In this document: positions 24,328 through 35,553 of the stretch, one piece after another
Numbering within the stretch: the stretch's first letter is position 1
Layout of the letters: each line of letters starts with the position of its first letter
Source: Lasioglossum baleicum
Lineage: Eukaryota > Arthropoda > Insecta > Hymenoptera > Halictidae
Direction: 5' to 3'
NCBI RefSeq assembly: GCF_051020765.1
Contig: NC_134941.1
Location: 5,952,001-6,016,000 of the forward strand
Length of the DNA stretch: 64,000 nt
Notes under the pieces: model-generated
Seen by the model: only the letters and a program-made list of their open reading frames with translations
Told to the model about the DNA's origin: nothing
Database searches by the model: none
Position numbers and translations under genes: made by a program

Positions 24328-24932
24328 TGATGATTACATACATGGTATTACTCAGGCACACGTGTTCTTCCAAAAGTGAAGCAATTGTTTAAAACATTTC
24401 TTTCTCGCGTCATTTAACAAGCTAATCCTTCTAAAAAATCCAAGATGTTTGAATTTCAAAATGTTATTGTGATTTAAAGCGAGTTCCAATATAAACGCGA
24501 GTAATTGTATTCGTGGACTAAAATTGAAACTGCAAATACAACGCAAGATCAATTGAATCAGTAGACGAATGAAGTCGGTAGCTAAGAGAAGTACTTGAAG
24601 TATCATTACCTCGGTCTCGCCAGACACGAATTTCCAGTGGCGGTGCCTCTCCGTTATTTAATTCGAACGCGTCGGCGAAACAATTTAATTCTTGTCACCC
24701 GATAATCCCGCCAAAACAAGGGCGCAAACGCTAATTTCATTTAACTCCGTGACACCATCATTTCCCTAGAAATAATCCCCGACGCGCGGTGCGACGCGAC
24801 TAGCGAAATATTTCCATACACGTTGGATCTCTGACAGCGTGTCAATGTTATTACCGAGAGTTCTCATGGGTGTGGACATGCCGAAGCGAGACGGTGAAAA
24901 AGGTTGGTGGATCAATTAGAAAGCCAATTTAC
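24328..24932 (-). other. Intron or flank downstream of exon 2
   Basis: On the minus strand this follows the exon 2 donor (GTAAATTGG at 24932-24924) and is read as the start of the next intron. It becomes GC-richer from 24620 to 24900. An open minus-strand frame at 24627-24352 is Leu/Ile-rich and has no acceptor in front of it, so I do not call it an exon. Confidence 0.4.
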
Positions 24933-25241
24933 CTGATAGTCCATGTAATTCCCGTAGCCCATGTGGTTGCAGGTGCAGGCACATGCCTGGATGTGCCTCC
25001 GCATGTCTAGCTCGACCTCCTCGCCACAGACACCTCTGCTGGTAGCCATCATGGTATCCCCCATGCAATAACCGCTGGTACAATACATCCTTGGATCACT
25101 CTGGTCAAGGTAGCCTCCGCCAGTGTCGTCGTACCCAAGTCCACTGGCACACCTGGAATCCGAGGTATATCCCACACGAGATTGGGGACGCTCCTCGTAT
25201 CCCAGCCTGGACTGGGGCCGATGGAAAGTCGGAGGTACATC
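24933..25241 (-). CDS. Coding exon 2 of an unidentified spliced gene
   Basis: Read on the minus strand, TTTTTGCCGCAG precedes the exon and the exon ends CAG before GTAAAT, giving good acceptor and donor sites. It is 309 bases, exactly 103 codons, phase 0 at both ends. It begins Asp-Val-Pro-Pro-Thr-Phe and includes RPQSRLGYEERPQSRVGY, a near-duplicated RPQSR-GY motif, then YTSDSRCASGLGYDD. The end is Cys-rich (QACACTCNHMGYGN). No signal peptide or membrane segment is present; it looks like an extended, Tyr/Gly-rich cytoplasmic or linker region. It joins in frame to the exon at 40058-40300. I do not recognise the family firmly. A teneurin-type N-terminus is a weak guess based on its Cys-Thr-Cys cluster, its Gly-Tyr motifs and its large introns. 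Confidence 0.75.
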
Positions 25242-25430
25242 CTGCGGCAAAAATTTTTAACGATCCGTCAGCTTACCCATTCTCATTCATGGACATTTTT
25301 CATATTTTTACAGATCATGCGGTTTTAACCCCTCGCACAGGGAGTTGGCAATGAACAAAGATAAAAAAAACCAACACTTTCACGTTGGAGTTTGAAACCT
25401 TCATATAAGTGTTTCTAGATATCTATTACA

Positions 25431-25806
25431 GCGGTAAGTTATAATTATTTCTATATTTCTGTATTCTATAGGTTATTATTATTTCTGTATTTCTATATTC
25501 TATAAGTTATTATTATTTCTATATTTCTATATTCTATAAGTTGTTATTATTTTTATATTTCTATATTTTATTTCTATATTCTATAAGTTATTATTTCTAT
25601 ATTTCATATATTCTATAAGTTATTATTTGTATATTTCTATATTCTAAAAGTTATTATCTCTATATTTCTATAATATATTCTACAAGTTATTATTATTTCT
25701 ATATTTCTATATTCTATAAGTTATTATCTCTATATTTCTATATCCTATAAGTTGTTATTATTTTTATATTTCTATATATTTTATAAGTTATTATATTATT
25801 ATTTCT
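25431..25806. repeat. AT-rich minisatellite
   Basis: Irregular tandem copies of TTATTATTTCTATATTTCTA and TATTCTATAAG, unit length about 30-45 bases, about ten copies. It lies just upstream of the exon 2 acceptor inside the intron. Confidence 0.9.
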
Positions 25807-26067
25807 ATCATAAATTTCTTTGAAAGTCTATAGCTAAGTCTATAGATAATTCAACAGGACTAGCAATCTCAATCGTGAAACAACTGGCACCCAGTAACGT
25901 AATGTAATAACTGCGTTTGGAATTATTGTGTAACTGAAGATTTTTAAGCTCTCTTTTGTTTCTGTCGCTTCCGGTAGATAAGCCGTTAAAAAGTTTATTT
26001 TTTTCTGTGATATATCGAGTGAACCAAATTTTCAAATCAAGAAGTTTAATAGAGTAATCCTTATGAT

Positions 26068-26269
26068 TAGAATGCGGATCTTTATGCAGAATAAAAATCG
26101 CCTGCATCGATTGCAAAAAATGAAAACCAAATTTCATGTTATTTCTTGCCGTAATGATTTTAATAGAGGAGGAATCATATATCGACATCTTGAATTTGTA
26201 AAAGTTTCCAGCAATTTTCAATTTCATCTACTCGATTTTCCTATAAATGCATAAAGATCCGCAAGTCTA
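26068..26269 (+). mobile_element. Family A hAT-like MITE, near full length
   Basis: A 202-bp element starting TAGAATGCGGATCTTTATGC and ending AAGATCCGCAAGTCTA. A perfect 8-bp duplication CTTATGAT lies at 26060-26067 and 26270-26277. The 63-codon frame that overlaps it is not a gene. Confidence 0.92.
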
Positions 26270-26277
26270 CTTATGAT

Positions 26278-26805
26278 ACATGTTAGCTTTCCAGCCCTCT
26301 GTTTGATTATTTTATATTTCTATTAGGTTTTCATCAGAATAGAATTGCATATTATCACATTTAACAAGTTTAATATTACATAGTTTGTTAGCACAGCAGA
26401 GATATTTTATTATTGTTCCATTAATCTGTTAACTGTGAAATTGAAACACCGTTATTGTTTTTGGAAGTTGCGATTGTGGACGGTACACTGTGAAGACGCT
26501 TCATCTTCACAGATTCACCCTCCGCACATTAAATATTCCCTTTAGACTGAAGACGCGGCTTTCAATCTCTTCGTTTTAAAAATTACAGCGGCTCGACAAT
26601 TGCCTATTAATAAATTAAAAATGCTCTGGAATCTCCGTTTCGTCCAGATTAATTAACTGTTATACGTTAACTTTGCTCGAGAGGATCATCACAGGTTTTA
26701 AGGACCATGTTTTGCTTTTATTTAATCACGATATGTATATATTTTGTTAGATATCTAATGAAATTTGATTAAATTTGCTTCAAACATTTTGTGAAAACGT
26801 TCATT
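26278..26805. other. No gene recognised
   Basis: AT-rich intronic sequence with a small mixed patch at 26460-26580. Nothing supported. Confidence 0.3.
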
Positions 26806-26915
26806 ATGTAAAATGAAAATTAATTTCTTCCTTTAATAATTTCAATGAGATGAGAATAATGTATATCGATGCTTTTAAAGCCCACTTGTCATAAATGCAT
26901 AAAATCCGCAGTCTA
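26806..26915 (+). mobile_element. Family A hAT-like MITE, 3' part
   Basis: The right half of the family: CTTCCTTTAATAATTTCAAT, then TTGTCATAAATGCATAAAAT, ending CCGCAGTCTA at 26915. The left end is missing or too diverged, and no target duplication was found. Confidence 0.7.
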
Positions 26916-27327
26916 TTTTTGAAAAAATATATAAAAAAATAAACGTAGTATTCAAGAAGAAGTGCACGTTTCATGGACGTTGCACCTAAAGTTCAATCTC
27001 CAGCGATCTTCTAAAACAGAAAATAGCGCGAACATTCCAGAAAAAATACCGGCAAATATTGTGTTCGCATGAACTTCGTCGAAATGAGAACATATGTAGC
27101 TTTGTACCACCGAATTAACTGGATAATCCAATTAAACCGTTACTCACTCGCATTACATTATATCGTTGGAATAGTATTACACTCAATTGTACTCGTTACT
27201 TAGCCGAACAATATTAAGCTGCAAAATAATGTTTTCATTTACAATCGCGCGTGCAGGCTGTATCAATTCGGATCACGGCGACATGAGTTTAAGAAAGTAA
27301 AAATATATAAAAAAAAAACATTTAAAA

Positions 27328-28110
27328 ACCACGCTTATATTAAAATGCACTAAAAAGGAGAAAACAATTTTTTTCCTGGTTCTCCCAATAATTTAATATA
27401 AATTTAAATAAAATCATGACATTAGTGACTATAAAACTAAAAGCATGGAGCGCCCACGAAGATTACGTCAATATAGTTTAGAGCTCCACGCTTTTATTTT
27501 TATAGTTACTAATGTCATGATTTTATTTAAATTTATATTCAATTTTTGGGAGAACCAGGAAAACAATTATTTTCACCTTTTTAGTGCATTTTAATATAAT
27601 ATATAAGCGTGGTTTTTAAAAAGATTTTTTTAATATATTCTTTTATTTTCTACTTTTTAGTCTTTTTCAAATGGAACGCAAGATATAGTAATAGTGGTAT
27701 GAAATAGTAAGATATGGAAATGTAAGATATGGAAATACGCGAGATAGAATGTGATAGAGTCTGAAATTATACGAAATGGAACTGAATGATCCACACGGAG
27801 CTCCTTCGGTGCGAAGTGGGAACACGTAGTGGAGTAGGGAGCTCTGGCGCGCGGAGTGGGGATCGCTGAACGCGATGACGTACTACCATCGCGCGGCGAG
27901 GTGTGACGGTTAATATTTAAATATTCTTTTCTCCTAGACGCGCAGTTTTTTAAACAATTTGTGTTTTAATGTTGCATTGTGTCATCCAGTTCTGAGCTAT
28001 GTTTAAAGTTTCAAGTCTGTAGTTAATCGGGAAGTGGCTTAAAATTCGATTACAAGATTTGACGTATACAACAACAACGACATGGAAAGCTAATATGTAT
28101 AAGCGTGGTA
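27328..28110 (+). mobile_element. Family C composite fold-back element, copy 1
   Basis: It begins ACCACGCTTATATTAAAATG and ends TATAAGCGTGGT. The first 295 bases form a long palindrome with arms of about 130-150 bp that carry ATTAGTGACTATAAAACTAA, around a loop of about 33 bp (27451-27483). About 450 bases of unique sequence follow, shared with the copy at 30110-30795 (for example AAATGGAACGCAAGATATA and GTAAGATATGGAAAT). No coding frame is evident. The superfamily is unknown. Confidence 0.8.
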
Positions 28111-30109
28111 GAAACGATGCGAAGGTGCCAGTCGAAAGTTCTTCTCGCAGTATATCTGGACAAATGGAAAATATTCACGGGAGATCCGCGTCGATCACTT
28201 GCCAAACGCCGCGGCCCCCACTCGATATATCAAAAACAATTGTTGGCAGCCGTTTAAAATTTAATAGGGCAGGTGAAACCGTTATATAAATGAGTGCCGC
28301 GTGAGCTCAGCGGAATACAGGCGCACGAAACATTATGAAATTTCCATGGATTTCCCTCGAATGTTTCCCCCCATCCCCCGAAGATATTATTCCATCATCC
28401 GCGAAACGGAACCACCCCCTCAAATTAAAATCGATATACCGCTGTTCGGAAGCTTTTCAACGTGAAGAATTATAGGGTAGCAGATTACTCATACGGAAGG
28501 CCTGATTAGAATTCGAACGATGTGGGTCAACGGAATACGCTCGGCATTATCCGTAAGACATCTTCTCGGGGAATGCTCGAGTTTCCGCCGCAAAAAGACT
28601 TCGAAAAATCACGACGCAGATGGGGTTAAAGAGACATTCTTTCCCATATTTAAAGGTGCATCAATTCAGTAGAGCCATTCGCAATTACGTTGGATTTGTC
28701 CAAATTTGTTACTAGTCACTAACTGGATTAAATGTAGCATTTTCTTATCTTAGAAATTTCAAAATATTAGACCATTAGTGTTTTCGTTTGAAGAAAAATT
28801 GGAAAACGAATCAAAATAATTCCCGGTAAACAAAAATTATATAATAAACGTTCCTATTCTGTACTGCTCCATTTTAATAATTTTTGTCCGTGTTGAAAAT
28901 TAAAGGGACGTCGAAATATCACAGTGTAGGGGTTGGTAGGGGTGAAAAGGCGTTTTTGACTCCCAAGCAAAATTGGAAAAAGAATAAAAATTATTCCGGA
29001 CTTAGTTTGTGGCAGAAAAGAGATTATTAACAAAACGCAGATCTTACTAATCTTCGAAAATCAGTGAAAAACGTTATAAAACTGACACGAGGCTCGGGTT
29101 AAACAAAAACTATTAGCTGATGTTGTACGAGGCGCGTACAACTGAGGAAAAAGACAATAAATTCGTACAGTGAATCGCAGTGTTCCCAAACTTTATGACG
29201 AAATATGATTTACGAGAATGGAGGGGATGGAGTGGGGGTGTATGACGTATTCTTTGATCAGCCTTGTGTAGAAATACGAGCTGCGTAATATTTCACTCAA
29301 TTTTCAGATTGCAGTGCGCTCAGCTGCGTGCAATAAAGCATAGAGTCCATGACAGACGAGCTTTATGGTAATGGCGATCTTTAGATAGTGGGTGGGGGAA
29401 CTGGAGTGTTATTTTTTTTCTGGGGTTTCCGTTGCACAGACGAGTTTTTTTTTGTGGTTTACATCCGAACGATGAATTACACGCATTTCCATGACACGAA
29501 CATGTGCAAGTGTTGTTCAGTGTGACTGCGGCTGCATCGCGTTTCGCTCCCAGTCACTGACTAAGGGAACAATCGCGAGTATCGTACGCGGAAGCTATCA
29601 TCCATCGACATAATGGGAAGCGTTAGTTGTTCGAGCGTGACGGTTCACTGGTTTTTTAAATATACTGGAGTTACAGTTCCACTTGTTTCGGAGGGTAGAA
29701 AAGTTTTCCAATTTTTCCCAACATCTTCCGGTTACAGTTCACCCCCTCTCCGTTCTAATTTTCCGAGCTTTATCGAGGAAAAATCTTTGGGCATACTTTT
29801 TTAATGCAGGAACATAATCACTTAAAAGTCACGGTATAGGGATATTTGTACAGTTGAGATTAAAAGAAAGAAAATTGTATTTCAAGAGTTTTTTGACCAG
29901 GAAAAAATACTTTTAGAGACGTTCCAATTTGTAACATCTTTCAGCGAATGGTAATTATAATTGGTTTTCACATACAATATAAATATCTATTATTGGCTAT
30001 TATATACTAGAGTTTAAATTTTAATATATCATATATTTTTTAGCACCTTCCCCGTCATTTTGCCGTCAAAATAATTTAAAACAAATATATAAGGAAAAAC
30101 TTTTTAAAA
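28111..30109. other. No gene recognised; GC-rich patch
   Basis: 28111-28650 is GC-rich. The remainder is mixed to AT-rich with some poly-T runs (29411-29460). Short plus-strand frames at 28059-28289 and 29613-29804 have no recognisable features. Confidence 0.35.
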
Positions 30110-30795
30110 ACTACGCTTATATTAAAATGCACTGAAAAGAAGAAAATAATTTTTTCAGACATTAGTGACAGTAAATAAAAGCGTGGAGCGCTAAACTATA
30201 TCGACGTAATCTGCGTGGACGCTCCACGCTTTTATTTATAGTCACTGATGTCTAAAAAAATTACTTTCTTCTTTTCAGTGCATTTGAATATAAGCGTGGC
30301 TTTTAAAACGTTTTTTTATATATTTTTTATTTTATACTTTTTAGTCTTTTTTAAATGGAACGCAAGATATAATAATACTGGTATGAAATAGTAAGATATG
30401 GAAATACACGAGATAGAATGAGGGGATGACTCGGAGAGACGTCTATTGATGGAGTCCGAAATTGTCCGTAATGGAACTGAATGAACGGAACACCATACCT
30501 GGGGGTGGGGATGAGTCGGAGTGGGAACGCGTAATGGAGTAGGGAGCGCCGGCGCCCGGAGTGGGGATCGCTGAACGCGAGGACGTACTATGTACCGAGT
30601 GTTGCGCGACGAGATGTGACGGTTAATATTAAAATTTCTTTTTCTCCTGAATTCACAGTTTTTTAAAAAATTTGTCTTTTAATATTGCATTGTGTGTGTC
30701 TCATCCATTTCTGAGCTATGTTTAAAGTCTCAAGTCTCCAGCTCATTGGGAAGTAGTTTAAAATTGGATTACAAGATTTGACGCATATTTCACGC
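30110..30795 (+). mobile_element. Family C composite fold-back element, copy 2
   Basis: It has the same layout as copy 1: a palindrome starting CTACGCTTATATTAAAATGC with arms of about 90 bp, then the same unique sequence through AAATGGAACGCAAGATATAA and TGACGGTTAATATTAAAAT to about 30795. Its central loop (30188-30222) is in the opposite orientation to that of copy 1, although the flanking halves agree. The right terminal AAGCGTGGT is not found here, so the end is truncated. Confidence 0.8.
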
Positions 30796-32273
30796 ATTCT
30801 TAGAACCTGAAGAATGTCACAAATATTTTCGATATTTGAGCTACTAAAAATATGGCCACTGCACAGTATGGTATTTCGCCTGAAAAGTCGGAAAAAAGTC
30901 AGTTTTCAACTTCTGCGTAAGTTTGTACATCCGTGAAGTACTCTACTTCGTCGAAAGTCAAGAGATTTGACCGCACGCTTTGCGTTCTTAAACAGCCTCT
31001 GAAACAGCGTTCATTCATTAGCGATTTTCAAGTGTTCTAAGGAAATTGTGTAAATTCTTGCACTGCAAAAGCTTTTCAAGTAGCTGGACAGAGCACTATC
31101 GCACAGACCATGAATAACGTTAAAATAGTTTTTTCCGACTTTCCGGGCCAAATACTCCGCTGTGCACTGTTTAACACTCTGTTGTACAGTGGCAATACTT
31201 TCGGTCGCCAGTGTATTCCACGACCGAATCGTCAGTTAAAGTGCCGTCTCTAAAGGCAACGGCCGAGTATGTGTCATTAACGATAATGACCGCGGGCGAA
31301 CTGTAATAACACTATCTATATCTCTGCCGTGGTGGAGGCAATTCAAACCCGGCCATCGAGGCCCGTTCATCTGGCGGGAAGTACTGCGATCAGGAATCGC
31401 GAGTTTCTCCCTGCCGTCCGACCGAGTTCGGTTCGAGCAATTCCAGCCCGACTTGAATCTCCCAGTAGCCATTATGGGTTTTCGGGGGTAGAGGCTGGTC
31501 CGAAAATTGATTCGTGCCGGCATGCATGCTTTAAGTTCGAAGTTTTGCCGTACGTCTATCTGGCCGGTATCGATTTGGCCCAGTTTCGCGTCCCCCGCGC
31601 GTTTCCTCGCCATATTTTAGGAATTCAGCGGGCGCGCGGCCGAGAATGAGAGAAAGAAAGACAGAAAGAAAGAAAGGAAGGAAGGAACGGGTGAAGGTAA
31701 CCAGGGATAAAACAGAAGCCGGCCAGAGACGGGAACAACGCTACTGTCGAAAATAAATCAACGTTATTCTTTGCCAATAATCCCGAAAATGGAAGTACCT
31801 GTCCCGTCGTTTCGCGTTACCTAGGCTTCTGATGCAATTCCGATGCATAATGCGCGTGTGTAACGGCCACGTACCCAATCGCCTTTCTATTCCCCCCCCC
31901 CCCTTCCGCCCCCAACCACGATGTTCCACGTGAATTGTTATCACCTCCGAGAACAGATGGATTTTACGTGTAGATTTCCTGCCGTGGCTGATAGAATTTG
32001 CAGATCGAGAACATCTGTGCGGTACGTAATATCAACACTAATTCTCCCGGCCTCGGAATGAATGACGGTTACGTTTGAAGAACGTTAACGTTCATACATA
32101 TTCTACGGGTCTGTGCACTAGCTTCGCTGCCTATAGTCGGAGACACGTAAGAATTTGGAGGATAGAAAACGAGTTTCGAGTCTTTCCGAGTTATTTATAC
32201 ATGCTTCGATACATTGAAGCAATTTAAATGCTTCTATTTACGTTTATATGTGGTACGTTTCTTTTTATTTACG
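30796..32273. other. No gene recognised; GC-rich island
   Basis: 31200-31960 is GC-rich with overlapping open frames on both strands (about 106 and 125 codons), neither recognised. It contains the GAAA/GGAA microsatellite at 31649-31688 and a poly-C run near 31892. Possible regulatory island inside the intron. Confidence 0.35.
31649..31688. repeat. GAAA / GGAA microsatellite
   Basis: AGAAAGAAAGACAGAAAGAA passes into AAGGAAGGAAGGAACGGG. Confidence 0.9.
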
Positions 32274-32449
32274 ACTAGCTGTATCCGGCCACGCGTTGCT
32301 CTGTTGCTAAGTCTTAGGTATTACTATATAAAAACACGCGCGTATTCGAATGCAACATTGTGTCAAAATTTCAAAGCAATCGGTGAAGAACTTTTGGAGA
32401 TTTAAGATTTTGAACAAACGAACAGTTACATTTTTATTTATATAGATTA
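32274..32449 (+). mobile_element. Possible 3' tail of a non-LTR retrotransposon
   Basis: The stretch opens ACTAGCTGTATCCGGCCACG, later has GTCAAAATTTCAAAGCAATC, and ends TTTATTTATATAGATTA. From memory this word order resembles a dispersed arthropod repeat usually annotated as the 3' end of RTE-type elements. I have not compared it to any library, and no coding part is present. Confidence 0.4.
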
Positions 32450-32627
32450 ATTAACTAATTAATCTATTAGTCTATATAAATTAATTTATTTCCATATGCT
32501 CTCGTGTTTCCTTTTTAACCTAAGTACACATATGGCAGAGGTTGGGAACCTTCATAAAAACTAGCTCTTGTATTAATTAATTTAGATTTTAATTAATAAG
32601 GATCTGTGGGAGAATCTTTATATTATA

Positions 32628-33043
32628 CAATGAGTGTAAAAAGTATTCGTACACCTTTTAAAATAGAATAACTTTTTTATAATTGTACCAATCGACCTGA
32701 TTTTTTATAATCAACTAGAAGAATTGGTTTACGAAATGATATGCAAAAACGATTTTCCAAAAATTATTATAATAGTAATTTACATTCAAAAGGTTACATT
32801 CGAGGTTACATTCAAAAATAAAAAAGGCATTTTTTAAAACTTTTTATTTGGGCTCTCTTAAAGAAAATTTAAAATATATGTTTTGTAGATCTATGGTAGT
32901 TACACACGTGCTGAAAATTTCATAAAAATCGTAGTTTTACACGACTTTTGATCAGTTTCTGCTTAAAAAATCCATACAATCATATATCTTTCGATGCGTG
33001 TCGTTTTTTTCTGTGTCATACGATCTCGATGAAATTTTCAGTT
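32628..33043. mobile_element. Family B element, truncated
   Basis: The terminus is worn (CAATGAGTGTAAAAAGTATT), but the following 400 bases match one arm and the loop edge of the element at 20906-21622, including GACCTGATTTTTTATAATCA, ATTTGGGCTCTCTTAAAGAA and TCGATGCGTGTCGTTTTTTT. The second arm is missing, so it no longer folds as a palindrome. Confidence 0.8.
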
Positions 33044-33372
33044 CATTCAATCATTTCAATTTCAAAAATACCAACAGTGAAATATAAAAAGTTCTAGCGG
33101 TCTCCCCTTTATTATTGCCTAATTTAAATGTGGTCTCTAATGATAAAAAGGTTCTCCACCTCTGACCTATCGTAAAGTACTATCCTCCACTTATAATTTG
33201 AGCCCTTGTGCGCCCCAAAATTCCAACGAGATTATATTACCACGTGTTTTTACAATCGACTCGAAAATTTCTCTTAAAATCGTGCGAATTTCCCAATCAT
33301 ACGCAGAAGCCGCCTACAGTACGAATCGTGACGTCACGGGTCACCCTGTCTATTGATATTGTCTATCGACAA

Positions 33373-33756
33373 TAGTATGTATTGTCTCGAAGGGAATTTT
33401 TTTGATGCAACGCAGGTATGAACCCGCGTTCTCGATCGCGTGCAAAGCCCACGCCATATTTAATCGACGGAACAATGGGCCAATCGCCGAACCTCCCCTC
33501 CGCTCCGGTCCCAATTCGGGGACAATCGCGCGCCGAGAGTCTTTCGCTCCACTCCACCAATGAAAAATTCGCAAGGGTAGTTGCCCCACCGCCGCGCCGT
33601 ACCTGCGACCCTCGCGGTATCATTAGTATAATGAGAGTGAAAGTGAACACACGCGAGTTTTGTTATTTCCGAGTGGGACCGTGTAGCCCTGTGAGCGTGT
33701 CACCGGGTAATTTGTTATCGAGATGCAGAATGTGTACAAGTGTATCGTTATAGGGT
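33373..33756 (+). repeat. Direct duplication, left copy (GC-rich)
   Basis: Shares an ordered set of words with 34676-34963: TATGTATTGT-TCGAAGGGAA, GGACAATCGC / GGCCAATCGC, GAAAGTGAACACACGCG / GAAAGTGAACGCGCGTG, and GCAGAATGTGTAC / GTAGAATGTATAC. The two copies lie on either side of the element at 33757-34674. It may be an alternative 5' exon or promoter module; a GTAAGG donor-like word sits at its right edge. Confidence 0.65.
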
Positions 33757-34674
33757 AAGGTTGCTCAAGTCGTACCAGTGCTTAAGTCGGTACCACTTGA
33801 ATTTTGAACGAAATACGGCGACAACAGCACATACAACGGCAACCAAATATACATCCGAGTCGACCAAGTTGCTTTACGTATTATTGTTTGCCATAAACCA
33901 GCCTCATTATAAATCCTGTCATCAAGTAAGTTTATTTCAATTTTCTTATAATTTTCTGCATATGTTTGGTATGTAGTTAATCTTGCAAGTAAATTATTGA
34001 TAGAATTATGTTCCTTATTAAATATAAATTCAGTAGAATTCACATAATCGTTTGGTCGAAACGAAATCGTATTAATTTTATTCAGTTAGGTTATGTTTAC
34101 TTTTTAAATTTAACTTGTGCCGTGTCTTAAGTCGTATCCATACGAGATTCCAAAGTCGTATTACCTCGTCAGTCGAAATAACGTCAACGCAGAATAAAGA
34201 AAACATAAAAAATACGGCAAATAAAAGAAACGCAGTAATTAATAAAAAGGAATTCGCATTAAAAATTAAAAAGAAGAAAAGCGATTGGTTTTGTTTTGTT
34301 TGTGGAGAAGATCGGGAGGAAACATGATTCAATGCTTGGCTAATGTTTGTACTAACTGAATACCTATGTGTCATGTAAACAGATTAATGAAAAATACGTT
34401 TTAATTATTTATTATCGTTGCTTCATTGAATTCTTAGGTACGACTTAGGCTATAGGTGGTACGACTTTGGAAACCGGTTACTTTAGTCGTACCGATGTAA
34501 GTTTTTAAAGATTTAGTTTATTTTACGTGAAAGAGCGTATAGATTTTCTAATTTCGTTATAATAAATAACAACAATATTAACACAAGTTTTGAATAACAC
34601 ATTTCATTTCTATTTATTTGATAAATCCTGTTTTATACGGTTTTTTTCTGAAGGGGTACGACTTAAGCAGCCTT
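33757..34674 (+). mobile_element. DNA transposon remnant with transposase tail
   Basis: The left end AAGGTTGCTCAAGTCGTACC is inverted at the right end as GGTACGACTTAAGCAGCCTT. Extra copies of AAGTCGTA / TACGACTT lie at several internal places, like subterminal binding sites. Inside, 34178-34358 encodes a Lys/Asn-rich stretch and a WFCFVCGED motif with damage after it. No target duplication could be fixed. Confidence 0.7.
34178..34358 (+). pseudogene. Broken C-terminal part of a DDE transposase
   Basis: The plus-strand frame reads a basic segment (KKKKSDWFCFVCGEDREET) and then stops. One base out of frame, at once downstream, it reads MIQCLANVCTN before a stop. Together CxxC, then MIQC and a further Cys, resemble the small zinc finger found at the C-terminus of many pogo/jerky-type transposases of insects. 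A single-base frameshift would therefore separate the two halves. The upstream catalytic domain is absent from the element. The assignment rests on the motif alone. Confidence 0.45.
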
Positions 34675-34675
34675 G

Positions 34676-34963
34676 CTCTATGTATTGTATCGAAGGGAAC
34701 CGCGTTCTTCATTCCGGGAGCTTCCCCCTCGCACCCCGCCCACGCCGGACCAAATTCAGGGCCAATCGCCGATCATCGGGGACTTGCCTCCACTCCGACA
34801 CCCGCGATCCTGAGGATCCGATCGCGGCTCATTGTAATCTCAAAAATGAAAGTGAACGCGCGTGTGTTGTGTTATCTTCGAGCTTTTCTATGACCTTGTC
34901 AACCGCGTCGCCTGTCACCGAGACGTAGAATGTATACGCCGCTAAACAAGGACCCTTTACGTG
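34676..34963 (+). repeat. Direct duplication, right copy (GC-rich)
   Basis: Diverged copy of 33373-33756. Its right edge reads TTTACGTG followed by GTACGTACC, a plausible donor at 34964. An ATG at 34930 opens only 11 codons before that donor. In that frame the exon candidate at 35291 would stop after ten codons, so no coding link is supported. Confidence 0.6.
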
Positions 34964-35290
34964 GTACGTACCATTTTTGTGTTGCATCATTTGACAGAAA
35001 TCAGTTTTATTAAAATTTTATCAGATTAATACTGTGCTCAAGCGAATTATTTATTTTTCATTGATTTAAATTTATTCTCGAATCATATTGCCTCCTCGAA
35101 ATAATTTAGTCTTGTGCCGTGACGACCATTCGCATTTAAGTATCGTGGTATTGAAATCAAGTTTACTTAATTTTGGATCACATTAATTTTCATTTTTTAT
35201 TCAGCTTGAATTATTTATTTCCAATTATTTCTGATTTAATCTTTGACGTTTGGTCGATTGAAATTAATGAATTTGTTCTTTCTGTCGCAG
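34964..35290. other. No gene recognised; possible plus-strand intron
   Basis: AT-rich, running from a GTACGT donor-like word to the pyrimidine-rich acceptor TTCTTTCTGTCGCAG at 35290. Confidence 0.3.
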
Positions 35291-35367
35291 AGCCTGAGGC
35301 AAAAGAAGCCATCGATAGCTGAGATCGAGAGCCAACGTGTCGTGAATTCTTCAAAGGGGAAGATAAT
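35291..35367 (+). CDS. Candidate 77-bp internal exon, gene unknown
   Basis: TTTGTTCTTTCTGTCGCAG ends at 35290 and GTAAGTACC begins at 35368, an excellent acceptor and donor pair. Of the three frames only one is open through the exon. It reads SLRQKKPSIAEIESQRVV followed by NSSKGK, a charged, protein-like sequence, and the exon would end in phase 2. The other two frames contain a stop. I do not recognise the family. No matching upstream or downstream coding exon was identified; it lies on the opposite strand inside the long minus-strand intron. It might instead be a non-coding exon. Confidence 0.4.
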
Positions 35368-35553
35368 GTAAGTACCAAAATAGTAATTTTGTTTCAAAAT
35401 TAGCTACGTGTTCCTTGAATTAAAATTACTCTGATTAAGAAGGGAATTAAAATCTGTGGGAAGAAGAGAATCTTGCAACAATAAAAACAAAAAATACGTG
35501 GAAGTATTGATAATATTAAATATTTCTACTTTGAAAAATTCATCTCTGATTAG

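Noticed and set aside
33373..34963. LTR retrotransposon (direct repeats flanking 0.9 kb)
   Set aside because: The flanking repeats lack TG...CA ends, a primer-binding site and a polypurine tract, and the interior has its own inverted terminal repeats of a DNA transposon.
34930..35367. Coding link from the ATG at 34930 to the exon at 35291
   Set aside because: Using the donor at 34964, the joined frame meets a stop ten codons into the second exon, so this pairing does not give a protein.
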